Of a stretch of 35,897 nucleotides of DNA, positions 9,061 to 17,357 are shown in pieces (within the stretch, counting starts at the first letter, position 1; each line of letters opens with the position of its first letter). This DNA comes from Acidisphaera sp. L21. Lineage in GTDB: Bacteria; Pseudomonadota; Alphaproteobacteria; Acetobacterales; Acetobacteraceae. The position numbers and the translations under genes were made by a program. The notes below the pieces were generated by a model. That model did not search any database, was not told the DNA's origin, and saw nothing but the letters and a program-made list of their open reading frames with translations. Where the stretch lies: assembly GCF_009765685.1 (NCBI RefSeq), contig NZ_LMUY01000103.1, positions 1-35,897 of the forward strand, given 5' to 3'.

Positions 9061-9791
9061 GCGGTCAGGAATCGCAGCGACTGGTTCTCGAACACACCGC
9101 AGGTCAAAACGCCGCCAGCAACCGCTCCGGTATCAAGCCCCACCCGCTGCCCGAGACAATCCGGCCACTTGCGCGGCGTATGTCCGTGCACGACCGCCAT
9201 GCCCGGCGCGTCCGGCAGGATCGGCCCGGTGTGGCTCAAAAAATCTTCCCGGATCCAGAGCAGATCCTCCTCCGACTGCTGCGACAACATTATCCCGGGC
9301 CGCAATCCGGCATGAACGAACACGTATCCGTCCACCCGATGATGCAGGGCCAGCCCGCGCAGGAACGGTAGTTCAGCCGACAAAGCCGCACGCCACTCCT
9401 CCACGGACTGGTATCCGCTGCTGCCCCAGCTTTTTAACGCCGCATCGCCCCCGTTGCGCAGCCAATGCGCACCGACGTCGCTACCGTGTTCAAGCGCATC
9501 CAACAGCATCTGCTCGTGATTGCCGCGCAGGCAAACCATCGGCACGCCAAGCAGCGCCGGGCCGGCCGCAAGCCGCCGCACCACATCCGCGGAGTTCGGC
9601 CCACGGTCTACATAATCACCCAAATGCAGCAGCAACGGCCGCTCTACCGGTGATTCCTGCAGATCCTCCGCAATTTGCTCGTGCAACGCCCACAGCCGAT
9701 CCGCACACCCGTGCACGTCACCGATCGCGTAGACCCGGCATCCCGGCGACAGCCAGCCCGGCGCCCTTCGACTTAACCATGCTGCAACCAT
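9057..9791 (-). CDS. PPP-family metallophosphatase
   Basis: Calcineurin-like phosphatase of the PPP (serine/threonine phosphatase/ApaH-like) group. All metal-site motifs are present in order: YAIGDVHGC, HLGDYVDRGPNS, CLRGNHEQM, VFVHAGL and VVHGHTP, spread over about 210 residues. There is no signal peptide or membrane segment, so it is probably cytoplasmic. I chose the ATG at 9791 (244 residues). A TTG at 9836 would add 15 residues but directly abuts the start of the divergent gene at 9837, leaving no room for promoters. Whether it acts on phosphoproteins or dinucleoside polyphosphates cannot be told from sequence. It ends convergently with dapB. Confidence 0.85.
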   Translation of the reverse strand: MVAAWLSRRAPGWLSPGCRVYAIGDVHGCADRLWALHEQIAEDLQESPVERPLLLHLGDYVDRGPNSADVVRRLAAGPALLGVPMVCLRGNHEQMLLDALEHGSDVGAHWLRNGGDAALKSWGSSGYQSVEEWRAALSAELPFLRGLALHHRVDGYVFVHAGLRPGIMLSQQSEEDLLWIREDFLSHTGPILPDAPGMAVVHGHTPRKWPDCLGQRVGLDTGAVAGGVLTCGVFENQSLRFLTA

Positions 9792-9836
9792 TTCCCGGGC
9801 AGTGTAGCCACGGACGCTTGGGGCGACGACAGGCAA

Positions 9837-11159
9837 ATGTGGGCATCAGGAGACACTCGGTTTCAAGGCATACCAGGCCGGATCACCCTGGCTGCAGCCA
9901 ACCCGATCGCCAATCCGTTACAGCACGCGCTGGACCTCGGCCTTGACTGGGCGGCGCGCACGAAGCGCCCGGTCTCGATCCTCGTCCTCCACCTCTCCCG
10001 CCTGCACTCACCCGGGCCGCGTCCGCATCACCGCCGCATCGCTAGCGCCCTGCTGGACGGCGCGATCCAGACCCATGGCGGGCAACTGTTCAGCTGCAGC
10101 AATGGCGACTTCGTCCTGCTCAGCGACCCCGCAACCGGCGCCGCGCTGGTGCCGACCCTGTCCCACCTCTTCCGCCCCGAGGCCCCCGGTGTCGATCGCC
10201 TGATTACCCTATGGTCGCTGCCTACCGACGGTGACGCCGCCCGCACCCATCTGGCCACGATGGCCACCACTGCCTCAGTGCTGGAAGACCTGCCGGTGCC
10301 AATCGGCGCCATCGCCGCCGCTGAAATGGTGCTCGCTTCCGCCCCAGTCGAGGAACTGGTCCGCCGGCAGACTGCCGTTCGCATCACCGGCCGCGGCATG
10401 GATCGCATCTACCAGGAACTGAGCGTTTCCCTTGCGGCCCTGGAGGCCCGTAACGGTGCCCCGCTGCCCGTGATCGCCGACCCGTTCCTGTTCCGGCACC
10501 TCGCCGCCCGTCTGGACGAGCGAGTGCTGCAGGCCGCCACGGGCGTAGACATGCCTGGCACGGCGGCGCTGCACCTGAACCTGACCGTGACAGGCATCCT
10601 CTCCAACGCATTCACCGACTTCACTGCCAGTTGCGCGCCAGACGTCACGCTCGGCGTCGAGATCCAGTTTATGGAGGCGGTGTCCGACCTGACCCGCTTC
10701 GCCGCCGCGCGCGATCGCCTGCGCCGCGCCGGGTGCCACCTGGTGCTGGATGGTGTGGACCACGCGGTCTTCTCGCTCTCCCGCCCCGCCGCCTGGCAGC
10801 CCAGCCTGCTGAAGCTGGACTGGTCGCCCCGCATGGCCACCCTCCCCGCCCGCGAGCGCCGCATGCTGGACGACGCCGTCACCGCATTTGGGCCTGAGCG
10901 GATCGTGCTGCACCGTGCCGAGACCGAGCCAGCGCTGAGCTGGGGCTTACAACGCGGCATCCGCTGTTTCCAGGGCCGCCACGTGGACGCGATGCTCGCG
11001 GCCGAGCGGATCACCCACTGCGCACACGCGCTCGCCTGCACCCTGCGCCAATGCATCGATCGCGCGGCGGCGACCGGGTCCGCTGGCCGGATCGGCTGCA
11101 AGAACACCGCCATGCTGGATGCCGCCCACCCCCGTGCGGCGGTCGCGCTGGCGGCGTGA
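9837..11159 (+). CDS. Degenerate GGDEF-EAL-like protein, copy 1
   Basis: No close named family is recognised. The 440-residue protein lines up, by my reading, with a GGDEF-EAL architecture that has lost its active sites. A GGDEF-like strand pattern ends at SCSNGDFVLL (NGDF at 89-92 where GGDEF would be). The EAL-like half has LHLNLT (245-250, for VNLS), VEIQ (274-277, for LEITE), LDGVDHA (304-310, for LDDFGTG), LLKLDWS (324-330, for IKID), RAETE (360-364, for EGVET) and FQGRHVD (378-384, for QGY). The missing acidic residues argue against cyclase or phosphodiesterase activity. It overlaps the next gene, a paralogue, by four bases. A role as a c-di-GMP-related or purely structural signalling protein is inference. 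Confidence 0.6.
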   Translation: MWASGDTRFQGIPGRITLAAANPIANPLQHALDLGLDWAARTKRPVSILVLHLSRLHSPGPRPHHRRIASALLDGAIQTHGGQLFSCSNGDFVLLSDPATGAALVPTLSHLFRPEAPGVDRLITLWSLPTDGDAARTHLATMATTASVLEDLPVPIGAIAAAEMVLASAPVEELVRRQTAVRITGRGMDRIYQELSVSLAALEARNGAPLPVIADPFLFRHLAARLDERVLQAATGVDMPGTAALHLNLTVTGILSNAFTDFTASCAPDVTLGVEIQFMEAVSDLTRFAAARDRLRRAGCHLVLDGVDHAVFSLSRPAAWQPSLLKLDWSPRMATLPARERRMLDDAVTAFGPERIVLHRAETEPALSWGLQRGIRCFQGRHVDAMLAAERITHCAHALACTLRQCIDRAAATGSAGRIGCKNTAMLDAAHPRAAVALAA

Positions 11160-12301
11160 AACCGTCCACCCCCGCACGACTGGCATCGCTGGTCTCGGAC
11201 TGCGCCGCCGCCGGGGTGAACCGGCAGGCGCTGCTGCTGCGCATGGATCGGCTGCCACCGGGCCTGTCGCGCCCGCACCATCGCCGTCTGGCGGAGTCGG
11301 CTTTGGCCCCGTTGATGCGCGCGCCACGATCGGAAATGTTCCACCTCCCCGGCCCGCGCCTGGCCGTCGTCTGGCGCGGCGATGCCGAGGCCGCGCTGCT
11401 GGATGTGGTCGACGCTCTGGAACACCTGCTGGCCGACGCCACGGTCGCGGCGCCATCGCTGCGAGAACTGGTGTTCCTCTACGACCTGCCCGAGAACGGC
11501 GACCTGCTGATGCTGGCGTTGGAAGACACGCCGGTCCACGAAACACTGGTTGGTCCGAAGCCCGTTCCGCCGCTCGACCCTGCGTCGCTGTTGATGCTGG
11601 AATCCGCCCTGGCCCAGGCGGACATCGCCCGGTTCGCCCGGCGCGAGGCTGTCTGGCGGTTCGGCCCCGACGCACCCAGCCTGGCATGGGAGCGGCGGAC
11701 CCTGTCACTCTCCGAACTCACCGCCGAGCTCGTCCCCGACCGCGACCTCGCCGGCGACCCCTGGCTGTTCCGCCGCCTCACCCGCACGCTGGACCGCCGC
11801 CTGCTGGCCTTGCTGGCAAGCCCCGGCGAGTTGGTGAAGGCCGGCCCCTTTGCGTTGGACCTCAACGTCGTCAGCGTACTAGGCCCCGAGTTTCTGAAGC
11901 TGGATGCCGCCCTTCCCACCCTGCTGCGCGGCCGTATCGTCCTGGCGATGCACCCGGCAGATGTGGTCGCCGATGCCTCCGCCTTCGCGTTCGCCCGCGG
12001 CTTCGCCCGCGCCCGCGACTACCGGCTGATGCTGCGGGATGCGACGCCGCAACTCCTGGCCGTGCTCTCCGCCGCATCATTGGACCTGGACTATCTGTCG
12101 CTACCCTGGTCCCCCGATCTGCCGACAGAGGCCGCACACATCTTCGACACATGCCCCACCGAATCGCTGGTGCTGGAATGCGGTGCCGACCCGGCCGCCC
12201 TACAATGGGGCCGCGGCGCCGGGCTGCAATTGTTCACGGGTGCCGCTGCCGATCGCGCAACCGACCGGACCACCCTTGGCGAACGAGCGGCCGCAGCCTA
12301 A
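11156..12301 (+). CDS. Degenerate GGDEF-EAL-like protein, copy 2
   Basis: Paralogue of the preceding gene, 381 residues from a GTG at 11156 that overlaps the previous stop (GTGA). Shared landmarks are RPHHRR (39-44; 62-67 in copy 1), DPWLFRRLTRTLDRR (from 201; DPFLFRHLAARLDER in copy 1), LDLNVVS (234-240, for VNLS), then a region with LDLDYLSLPWSP in the place of copy 1's LLKLDWSP. It is more decayed than copy 1: the NGDF remnant and the QG motif are lost. No signal peptide or membrane segment is visible. The gap to the ABC ATPase gene is eleven bases, suggesting one transcript. Function is unknown. Confidence 0.55.
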   Translation: MKPSTPARLASLVSDCAAAGVNRQALLLRMDRLPPGLSRPHHRRLAESALAPLMRAPRSEMFHLPGPRLAVVWRGDAEAALLDVVDALEHLLADATVAAPSLRELVFLYDLPENGDLLMLALEDTPVHETLVGPKPVPPLDPASLLMLESALAQADIARFARREAVWRFGPDAPSLAWERRTLSLSELTAELVPDRDLAGDPWLFRRLTRTLDRRLLALLASPGELVKAGPFALDLNVVSVLGPEFLKLDAALPTLLRGRIVLAMHPADVVADASAFAFARGFARARDYRLMLRDATPQLLAVLSAASLDLDYLSLPWSPDLPTEAAHIFDTCPTESLVLECGADPAALQWGRGAGLQLFTGAAADRATDRTTLGERAAAA

Positions 12302-12312
12302 TCCCTGCCGCT

Positions 12313-13047
12313 ATGGATGCAATTCGTGTCGATGGGCTGACGAAGCGTTACGGCGACGTCACCGCGGTGGATGGTTTGTCATTCCACCTCGGCCGCGGGG
12401 AGACGCTTGGCCTGCTGGGCGGCAACGGCGCCGGCAAGACCACGACCATTTCCATGCTGCTCGGTTTGCTGATCCCCAGCAGCGGCAGCATCACCGTGCT
12501 GGGCCGCGACATGGCTCGGGACCGCTTCTCCGCCCTCGCGCGCATGAACTTCTCCTCCCCCTATGTCGCCCTGCCTGCGCGCCTGTCGGTTGCGGAAAAC
12601 CTGCGCGTCTACGGCCACCTGTATGGCGTGCCAAAGCTGGAGCGGCGGATCACCGAATTGGCGGAGGAACTGGAGCTTACGCCATTCCTGCACCGCCAGG
12701 CCGGCCAGCTTTCCGCCGGGCAGAAGACCCGGGTGGCGCTCGCGAAATCGCTGATCAATCGGCCCGACATCCTGCTGCTGGACGAACCCACCGCCAGCCT
12801 CGACCCCGACACCGGCGACTGGGTGCGCACCTGGCTGGAAAAATACCGCGACGACAGCGGTTGCTCCATCCTGCTGGCGAGCCACAACATGGCGGAGGTG
12901 GAGCGGCTGTGTTCCACCGTGCTGATGATGAAGCAGGGCAAGGTCGTGGACCGCGGCGCGCCCGCCGAACTGCTCACCCGCTACGGCCGCGACGATTTGG
13001 AGGCGGTGTTCCTCGACATCGCCCGCAACCGGCGGCATGCGGCATGA
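12313..13047 (+). CDS. ABC-2 type transporter ATP-binding protein
   Basis: Energises export through the permease encoded next. The 244-residue ATPase has Walker A GGNGAGKTTT (near residue 36), the signature LSAGQKTRVALAKSL, Walker B ILLLDEPTASLDP, and the H-loop LLASHNMAEVE. This is the DrrA/CcmA-like single-domain type used by ABC-2 exporters of drugs, lipids or polysaccharides. The ATG at 12313 follows the preceding stop by eleven bases. The signature carries A instead of the commoner G (LSAGQ versus LSGGQ), a minor variation seen in this class. The substrate is not predictable. Confidence 0.9.
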   Translation: MDAIRVDGLTKRYGDVTAVDGLSFHLGRGETLGLLGGNGAGKTTTISMLLGLLIPSSGSITVLGRDMARDRFSALARMNFSSPYVALPARLSVAENLRVYGHLYGVPKLERRITELAEELELTPFLHRQAGQLSAGQKTRVALAKSLINRPDILLLDEPTASLDPDTGDWVRTWLEKYRDDSGCSILLASHNMAEVERLCSTVLMMKQGKVVDRGAPAELLTRYGRDDLEAVFLDIARNRRHAA

Positions 13048-13847
13048 TGGCGAGTTCCGGCCGGCGGATTTGGGGCCTGGTCTACCGCCACTTGGCACTC
13101 TACCGCCGATCCTGGCCGCGCATGCTGGAACTTGCATACTGGCCGGCGCTGCAGATGTTGATCTGGGGCTTCACCGCATCCTTCATCGCCGGGCGGTCCA
13201 ACCAACCCGTCGCCATCGCCGCCGGCACCCTGCTGGGTGGGGTATTGTTGTGGGAGGTGGCGTTGCGCAGCCAAATGGGCGTCGCCCTCTCATTCCTGGA
13301 GGAAGTGTGGTCGCGCAACCTGGCCCACGTCTTCGTCAGCCCGCTTCGCCCGTGGGAGATGGTGGCGGGGATGATGGTCGTCTCCCTTATGCGCGTGGTG
13401 ATCGGCGTGCTGCCGGCGATCCTGCTCGCCTGGCTGCTTTACGCGTTCAATCTGTTCGCCATGGGCCCGATCGTCATCGTGTTCTTCTTGAACCTGACGG
13501 TCATGGGCTGGTGGGTCTCGCTCGCGGTGCTGTCGCTGATCCTGCGACACGGCGCCGGGGCGGAGGCGCTGGCCTGGTCGGTGCTGTTCGGGCTCACGCC
13601 GTTTTCGGCAGTGTTCTACCCGGTGTCGGTCCTACCCGCCGCTATCCGCCCCATCGCCTACGCCCTGCCATCATCCCATGTGTTCGAGGGGATGCGCGCC
13701 GCGATGAATGACGGCGTGGTGCGATGGGATCATCTGGCCTGGGCGTTCGGGCTGAATATCGCATGGGCGATCGTGGCGGTTTGGCTGTTCGCCGGCCAAT
13801 TCCGCCACGCCAGGCAGGGCGGGGCCCTGCTGAATATCGGGGAATAG
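13044..13847 (+). CDS. ABC-2 type transporter permease
   Basis: Membrane partner of the preceding ATPase; the start overlaps its stop by four bases (ATGA). The 267-residue protein has an N-terminal cytoplasmic coupling-helix region (YRHLALYRRSWPRMLE) and about six hydrophobic segments, including ALQMLIWGFTASFI, VIGVLPAILLAWLLYAF, IVIVFFLNLTVMGWWVSL and a C-terminal one. The segment FGLTPFSAVFYPVSVLPAAI with a following ALPSSHVFEGMR is the characteristic ABC-2 (Wzm/DrrB/NodJ-like) late loop. It is probably an exporter in the inner membrane. The next gene starts directly after its stop. Confidence 0.88.
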   Translation: MMASSGRRIWGLVYRHLALYRRSWPRMLELAYWPALQMLIWGFTASFIAGRSNQPVAIAAGTLLGGVLLWEVALRSQMGVALSFLEEVWSRNLAHVFVSPLRPWEMVAGMMVVSLMRVVIGVLPAILLAWLLYAFNLFAMGPIVIVFFLNLTVMGWWVSLAVLSLILRHGAGAEALAWSVLFGLTPFSAVFYPVSVLPAAIRPIAYALPSSHVFEGMRAAMNDGVVRWDHLAWAFGLNIAWAIVAVWLFAGQFRHARQGGALLNIGE

Positions 13848-14465
13848 ATGGACGAAACACGCTTCTGGCTCATCCGCCACGCCTTGGTGGAGGAGAACGC
13901 GCGGGCGATGCTGTACGGGACGATGGATGTGCCGCTCTGCCCCGAAACGCTCGTGGCGCAGGTGCCGATGTATCAATCCCTGGCCGCCCGCCTGCCACAG
14001 CCCGCGACCTGGGTCGTCACCCCGCTATCCCGCACGGTCCTCACGGCAGAGGCATTGTTTCGCGCGGGCTACCCAACCCAAACCCTCACCGTCGAACCGG
14101 ACCTGATCGAGCAGAACCTCGGCGATTGGCAGGGTTTGGCACACGCCCACCTGCCGCCGAAGCTGAGCCTGCCCGCCCATACATTCTGGCCGCTTGGCGG
14201 CGAGGAAGTGCCCCCCGGCGGAGAGAGCATGGCCAACGTGATCGCCCGCGTCGGCGTCGCGCTGGAAAAATTGGTAGCGCTCCACCAAGGCAAGGATATC
14301 GTCATCGTCAGCCATGGCGGCGCCATCCGCGCCGCGGTCGCCCACGCATTGGCGGTGCCGGCCGACACGGCGCTCCATCTCTCGGTGCAGAACATCTCGC
14401 TCACCCGGCTCGAACGGCACCCGGCGGCCTGGCGCGTCATCAGCGTCAACGAGGTCTGCGGCTAA
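13848..14465 (+). CDS. Histidine phosphatase superfamily protein
   Basis: Phosphoglycerate-mutase-like phosphatase of 205 residues. The N-terminal RHG box reads LIRHALVEEN, keeping the catalytic Arg-His but with Ala for Gly. NLGDWQGL and the second catalytic histidine in VIVSHGGAIRAAVAHAL are present, with PLSRTVLTAEAL supplying the conserved arginine. CobC-like (alpha-ribazole phosphatase) proteins have this build, but no cobalamin genes are nearby, so the substrate is open. The ATG follows directly on the permease stop, indicating co-transcription with the ABC-2 pair. Confidence 0.82.
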   Translation: MDETRFWLIRHALVEENARAMLYGTMDVPLCPETLVAQVPMYQSLAARLPQPATWVVTPLSRTVLTAEALFRAGYPTQTLTVEPDLIEQNLGDWQGLAHAHLPPKLSLPAHTFWPLGGEEVPPGGESMANVIARVGVALEKLVALHQGKDIVIVSHGGAIRAAVAHALAVPADTALHLSVQNISLTRLERHPAAWRVISVNEVCG

Positions 14466-14471
14466 CCCGGC

Positions 14472-15290
14472 ATGCTATCCCCGCTGCTGGCGCATTGGCG
14501 GGAGCGGCCGCAGCGCACCTGGTCGGTCGTCATCACCCTGTTCGGCGATGCCATCGTGCCCCGCGGCGGCACGGTATGGCTGGGCACGCTGCTGGATCTG
14601 TTCGGCGCAATGGGGATCGACGCCGGCGCCGTGCGCACGGCCCTGTCCCGTTTGGTGGCCGACGGTTGGACCGAGCGCGAGCGGATCGGCCGCAATAGCC
14701 GCTACCGCCTGGCCGAGAAGGGGCGTGACACCTTCGCCACGGCCGCGGCGCGCATCTACGCCGGGCAACCGCCGGCGTGGGACGGCCGGATGCGCCTGGT
14801 GCTACACCCTAAAGATCGCGCGACCCTCACCGCCGGCGGCTGGGCCCAGGCCTCCCCCGGCTTATGGATCGCCCCCAGCCGCGCCACACCCGCCACCGAG
14901 CCGATCGCGATGGACGCAACCCTTGATCCAGCAGCCGCACGGTCGCTTGCGGCGCAGGCCTGGCCGCTGGATCGGCTGGCGGCGTCCTTCGCCCGGTTCA
15001 ACAACGCCTTTGCTGCCCTGCCGGACTGGCAAGCCCCTTCACCACAGGACGCGATGATCGCCCGCACGCTGCTGATCCACGAATACCGCCGCATCGTGCT
15101 GCACGGCCCCGACCTCCCCACAGAAATCCTGCCGCCGGATTGGCCCGGCACCAAAGCCCTTGCCGTGTGCCGGGCAGCCTATGCCGCTGTCTTGCCGGCC
15201 GCGGAGCAATGGCTCGACAGCCAAGACCTGCCATCGGCAGATGCCGCCCTGTCCAGGCGATTTCAGGTTGATATTACCGAATTCACTTGA
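14472..15290 (+). CDS. paaX: PaaX-family phenylacetate repressor
   Basis: GntR-type winged-helix repressor that usually releases paa promoters on binding phenylacetyl-CoA. The 272-residue protein has the family N-terminus (RPQRTWSVVITLFGDAIVPRGG), a helix-turn-helix with VRTALSRLVADGWTERERIG and NSRYRLAEKG, and the PaaX C-terminal domain with LIHEYRRIVLHGPDLP and ILPPDWPG. Identification is strengthened by paaABCDE immediately downstream. The start at 14472 is six bases after the previous stop, so it may also be read from the upstream chain. Confidence 0.93.
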   Translation: MLSPLLAHWRERPQRTWSVVITLFGDAIVPRGGTVWLGTLLDLFGAMGIDAGAVRTALSRLVADGWTERERIGRNSRYRLAEKGRDTFATAAARIYAGQPPAWDGRMRLVLHPKDRATLTAGGWAQASPGLWIAPSRATPATEPIAMDATLDPAAARSLAAQAWPLDRLAASFARFNNAFAALPDWQAPSPQDAMIARTLLIHEYRRIVLHGPDLPTEILPPDWPGTKALAVCRAAYAAVLPAAEQWLDSQDLPSADAALSRRFQVDITEFT

Positions 15291-15314
15291 AGGCCGACTT
15301 TCTTGTGACATAAT
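15287..15314 (+). promoter_or_regulatory. Candidate sigma70 promoter for paaABCDE
   Basis: TTGAAG (15287-15292) and CATAAT (15309-15314) are separated by 16 bases, matching four and five of six consensus bases. The -35 box contains the paaX stop codon. It lies 30-57 bases before the paaA ATG, whose GGAGG ribosome-binding site lies in the spacer. I did not find a clear PaaX operator. Confidence 0.55.
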
Positions 15315-15343
15315 CCGCCCAAAAGCGTCCGGGAGGCGAACCA

Positions 15344-16324
15344 ATGTACACTCAGGCATTGAACATCACCGACAAGATCCGCACCGCCGAAGATCCAGCC
15401 GATCTGGCGCGGTTCCAGTCCCGCATCGATGCCGACGACCGGATCGAGCCCAACGATTGGATGCCGGCCGCCTATCGTCGCACGCTCACCCGGCAGATCA
15501 GCCAGCACGCCCATAGTGAGATCGTCGGCCAATTGCCCGAGGGCGCCTGGCTCACTCGCGCCCCCTCCCTACGCCGCAAGGCCGCCCTGCTCGCCAAGGT
15601 GCAAGACGAGTGCGGCCACGGCCTTTACCTCTATGCCGCCGCCGAAACCCTTGGCACCAGCCGGGAGGCGCTGGTCGACGCGCTGCTGGAGGGCAAGGCC
15701 AAGTACTCCTCCATCTTCAACTATCCGACGCTCACCTGGGCCGATATTGGCGCCGTCGGCTGGCTCGTGGACGGGGCAGCGATCATGAACCAAATCCCGC
15801 TCTGCCGCTGCTCCTACGGGCCCTACGCGCGCGCGATGATCCGCGTGTGCAAGGAAGAAAGCTTTCACCAGCGCCAGGGCTACGAGATCATGCTCACGCT
15901 CTGCGCCGGCACCCTGGAACAGAAGGCGATGGCGCAGGATGCGCTGGACCGCTGGTGGTGGCCGTGCCTGATGATGTTCGGGCCGCCCGATGGGGAGAGC
16001 CAACATTCCGACCAATCCACGCTGTGGAAGATCAAGCGATTCAGCAACGACGAGCTGCGCCAGAAATTCGTCGACGCGACCATCCCGCAAGCCCAGAAGC
16101 TTGGCCTCACCATCCCCGATCCGGCGCTGGTCCAGGACGCCGACGGTCACTGGCGCTACGGCGCGATCGATTGGGAAGAGTTCCGCCAAATCCTGGCCGG
16201 AAACGGCCCCTGCAATCGCGAACGGCTCGCCACCCGCCGCCGCAGCCACGAGGACGGCGCCTGGGTTCGCGAAGCCGCCGCCGCATTCGCTGCCAAACGC
16301 GCCGCACGCCAGCAGGCCGCCTGA
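15344..16324 (+). CDS. paaA: Phenylacetyl-CoA epoxidase, catalytic subunit PaaA
   Basis: Catalytic di-iron subunit of the multicomponent 1,2-phenylacetyl-CoA epoxidase that opens the aerobic hybrid phenylacetate pathway. The 326-residue protein carries the ferritin-like carboxylate-bridged di-iron ligands: [20 protein letters not shown] (E..H pair) and [14 protein letters not shown] (second E..H pair). Other family landmarks are the N-terminal [21 protein letters not shown] and [16 protein letters not shown]. The gene has its own spacer with a promoter-like element and a GGGAGG ribosome-binding site. It overlaps paaB by one base (TGATG). Confidence 0.97.
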   Translation: MYTQALNITDKIRTAEDPADLARFQSRIDADDRIEPNDWMPAAYRRTLTRQISQHAHSEIVGQLPEGAWLTRAPSLRRKAALLAKVQDECGHGLYLYAAAETLGTSREALVDALLEGKAKYSSIFNYPTLTWADIGAVGWLVDGAAIMNQIPLCRCSYGPYARAMIRVCKEESFHQRQGYEIMLTLCAGTLEQKAMAQDALDRWWWPCLMMFGPPDGESQHSDQSTLWKIKRFSNDELRQKFVDATIPQAQKLGLTIPDPALVQDADGHWRYGAIDWEEFRQILAGNGPCNRERLATRRRSHEDGAWVREAAAAFAAKRAARQQAA

Positions 16325-16611
16325 TGCCCACGCCCGACACCACGCTGTGGGAAGTGTTCATCCGCAGCCGCAACGGCCTGGCGCACAAACACGTCGGCTC
16401 GCTTCACGCCGCCGACGCCACCATGGCGCTGCAAGCCGCCCGCGATGTCTATACCCGCCGGGGTGAGGGCCTGTCCGTCTGGGTCGTCCCCTCCAACGCC
16501 ATCACCGCCAGCGACCCCGCGGATAAGGGCATGATGTTCGAACCGGCGGAGAGCAAGATCTACCGCCACCCCACCTTCTACGACGTGCCCGACGACGTGG
16601 GCCATATGTGA
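16324..16611 (+). CDS. paaB: Phenylacetyl-CoA epoxidase subunit PaaB
   Basis: Small structural subunit that bridges PaaAC heterodimers in the epoxidase. It has 95 residues, the normal length. The family pattern is visible as WEVFIRSRNGLAHKHVGSLH, ADATMALQAARDVYTRRGEG, SVWVVPSNAI and YRHPTFYDVPDDVGHM. The ATG overlaps the paaA stop; its TGA overlaps the paaC start. Confidence 0.96.
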   Translation: MPTPDTTLWEVFIRSRNGLAHKHVGSLHAADATMALQAARDVYTRRGEGLSVWVVPSNAITASDPADKGMMFEPAESKIYRHPTFYDVPDDVGHM

Positions 16612-17357
16612 TGACGGGCTCCATCCAGGTGAACGAAACGCCGCTGGTGCTCTACACGCTACGCCGGGCCGATGACGCGCTGGTGTTAGGCCACCGCCTG
16701 TCGGAATGGTGCGGCCACGCGCCCTCGCTGGAGGAAGACATGGCGCTGGCCAATATCGGGCTGGACCTGCTGGGCCAGGCTCGCGCGCTATACTCCTACG
16801 CCGCCGAACTAGAGGCGGCCGGGCATGACGAGGATGGCTACGCCTATCTCCGCGACGCCCCGCAATACCGCAACCTGCTGCTGCTGGAGCAGCCGAACGG
16901 CGATTTCGCCCACACCATGGCGCGGCAATTCCTCTACTCCGCCTTCGCCGACCCGTATTGGCGTGCCATGACCCGGTGCGCTGATCCCACCCTCGCCGCC
17001 GTCGCCGCCAAGAGTGAGAAGGAAAGCGCCTACCATCTGCGCCACAGCAGCGAATGGATGATCCGCCTGGGCGATGGCACCGAAGAAAGCCGCCGCCGCG
17101 CCCAAACCGCGGTCGACACGCTATGGCCCTATACCGGCGAGATGTTCGAGCCGGAGGACATGGGCATCGACCCGGCGACGCTGCGCCCCGAATGGGCGCG
17201 AACCGTCACCGACATCCTGTCGCAAGCCACACTCACCCAGCCCGCCAACACTTGGATGCACCGCGGCGGCAGAATCGGACGCCACACCGAACATCTAGGT
17301 CCCATGCTGGCCGTCATGCAGCACCTACAGCGCAGCCACCCCGGTGCTCGCTGGTGA
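16611..17357 (+). CDS. paaC: Phenylacetyl-CoA epoxidase subunit PaaC
   Basis: Ferritin-like structural partner of PaaA that lacks its own working iron centre. The 248-residue protein has LGHRLSEWCGHAPSLEEDMA, LANIGLDLLGQARALYSYAA, MARQFLYSAFADPYW and KEKESAYHLRHSSEW-like segments (here KSEKESAYHLRHSSEW), all typical. It starts at the ATG at 16611 overlapping the paaB stop by one base; a GTG three bases earlier is an alternative. It overlaps paaD by four bases (GTGA). Confidence 0.95.
   Translation: MTGSIQVNETPLVLYTLRRADDALVLGHRLSEWCGHAPSLEEDMALANIGLDLLGQARALYSYAAELEAAGHDEDGYAYLRDAPQYRNLLLLEQPNGDFAHTMARQFLYSAFADPYWRAMTRCADPTLAAVAAKSEKESAYHLRHSSEWMIRLGDGTEESRRRAQTAVDTLWPYTGEMFEPEDMGIDPATLRPEWARTVTDILSQATLTQPANTWMHRGGRIGRHTEHLGPMLAVMQHLQRSHPGARW

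Noticed and set aside
11119-12312. Upstream extension of the ABC ATPase frame over the second GGDEF-EAL-like gene
   Set aside because: Arg/Pro-rich shadow translation; the ATPase fold begins at 12313.
12039-13043. Upstream extension of the ABC-2 permease frame across the ATPase gene
   Set aside because: The extension is low-complexity out-of-frame translation; permease similarity starts at ATG 13044, which overlaps the ATPase stop.
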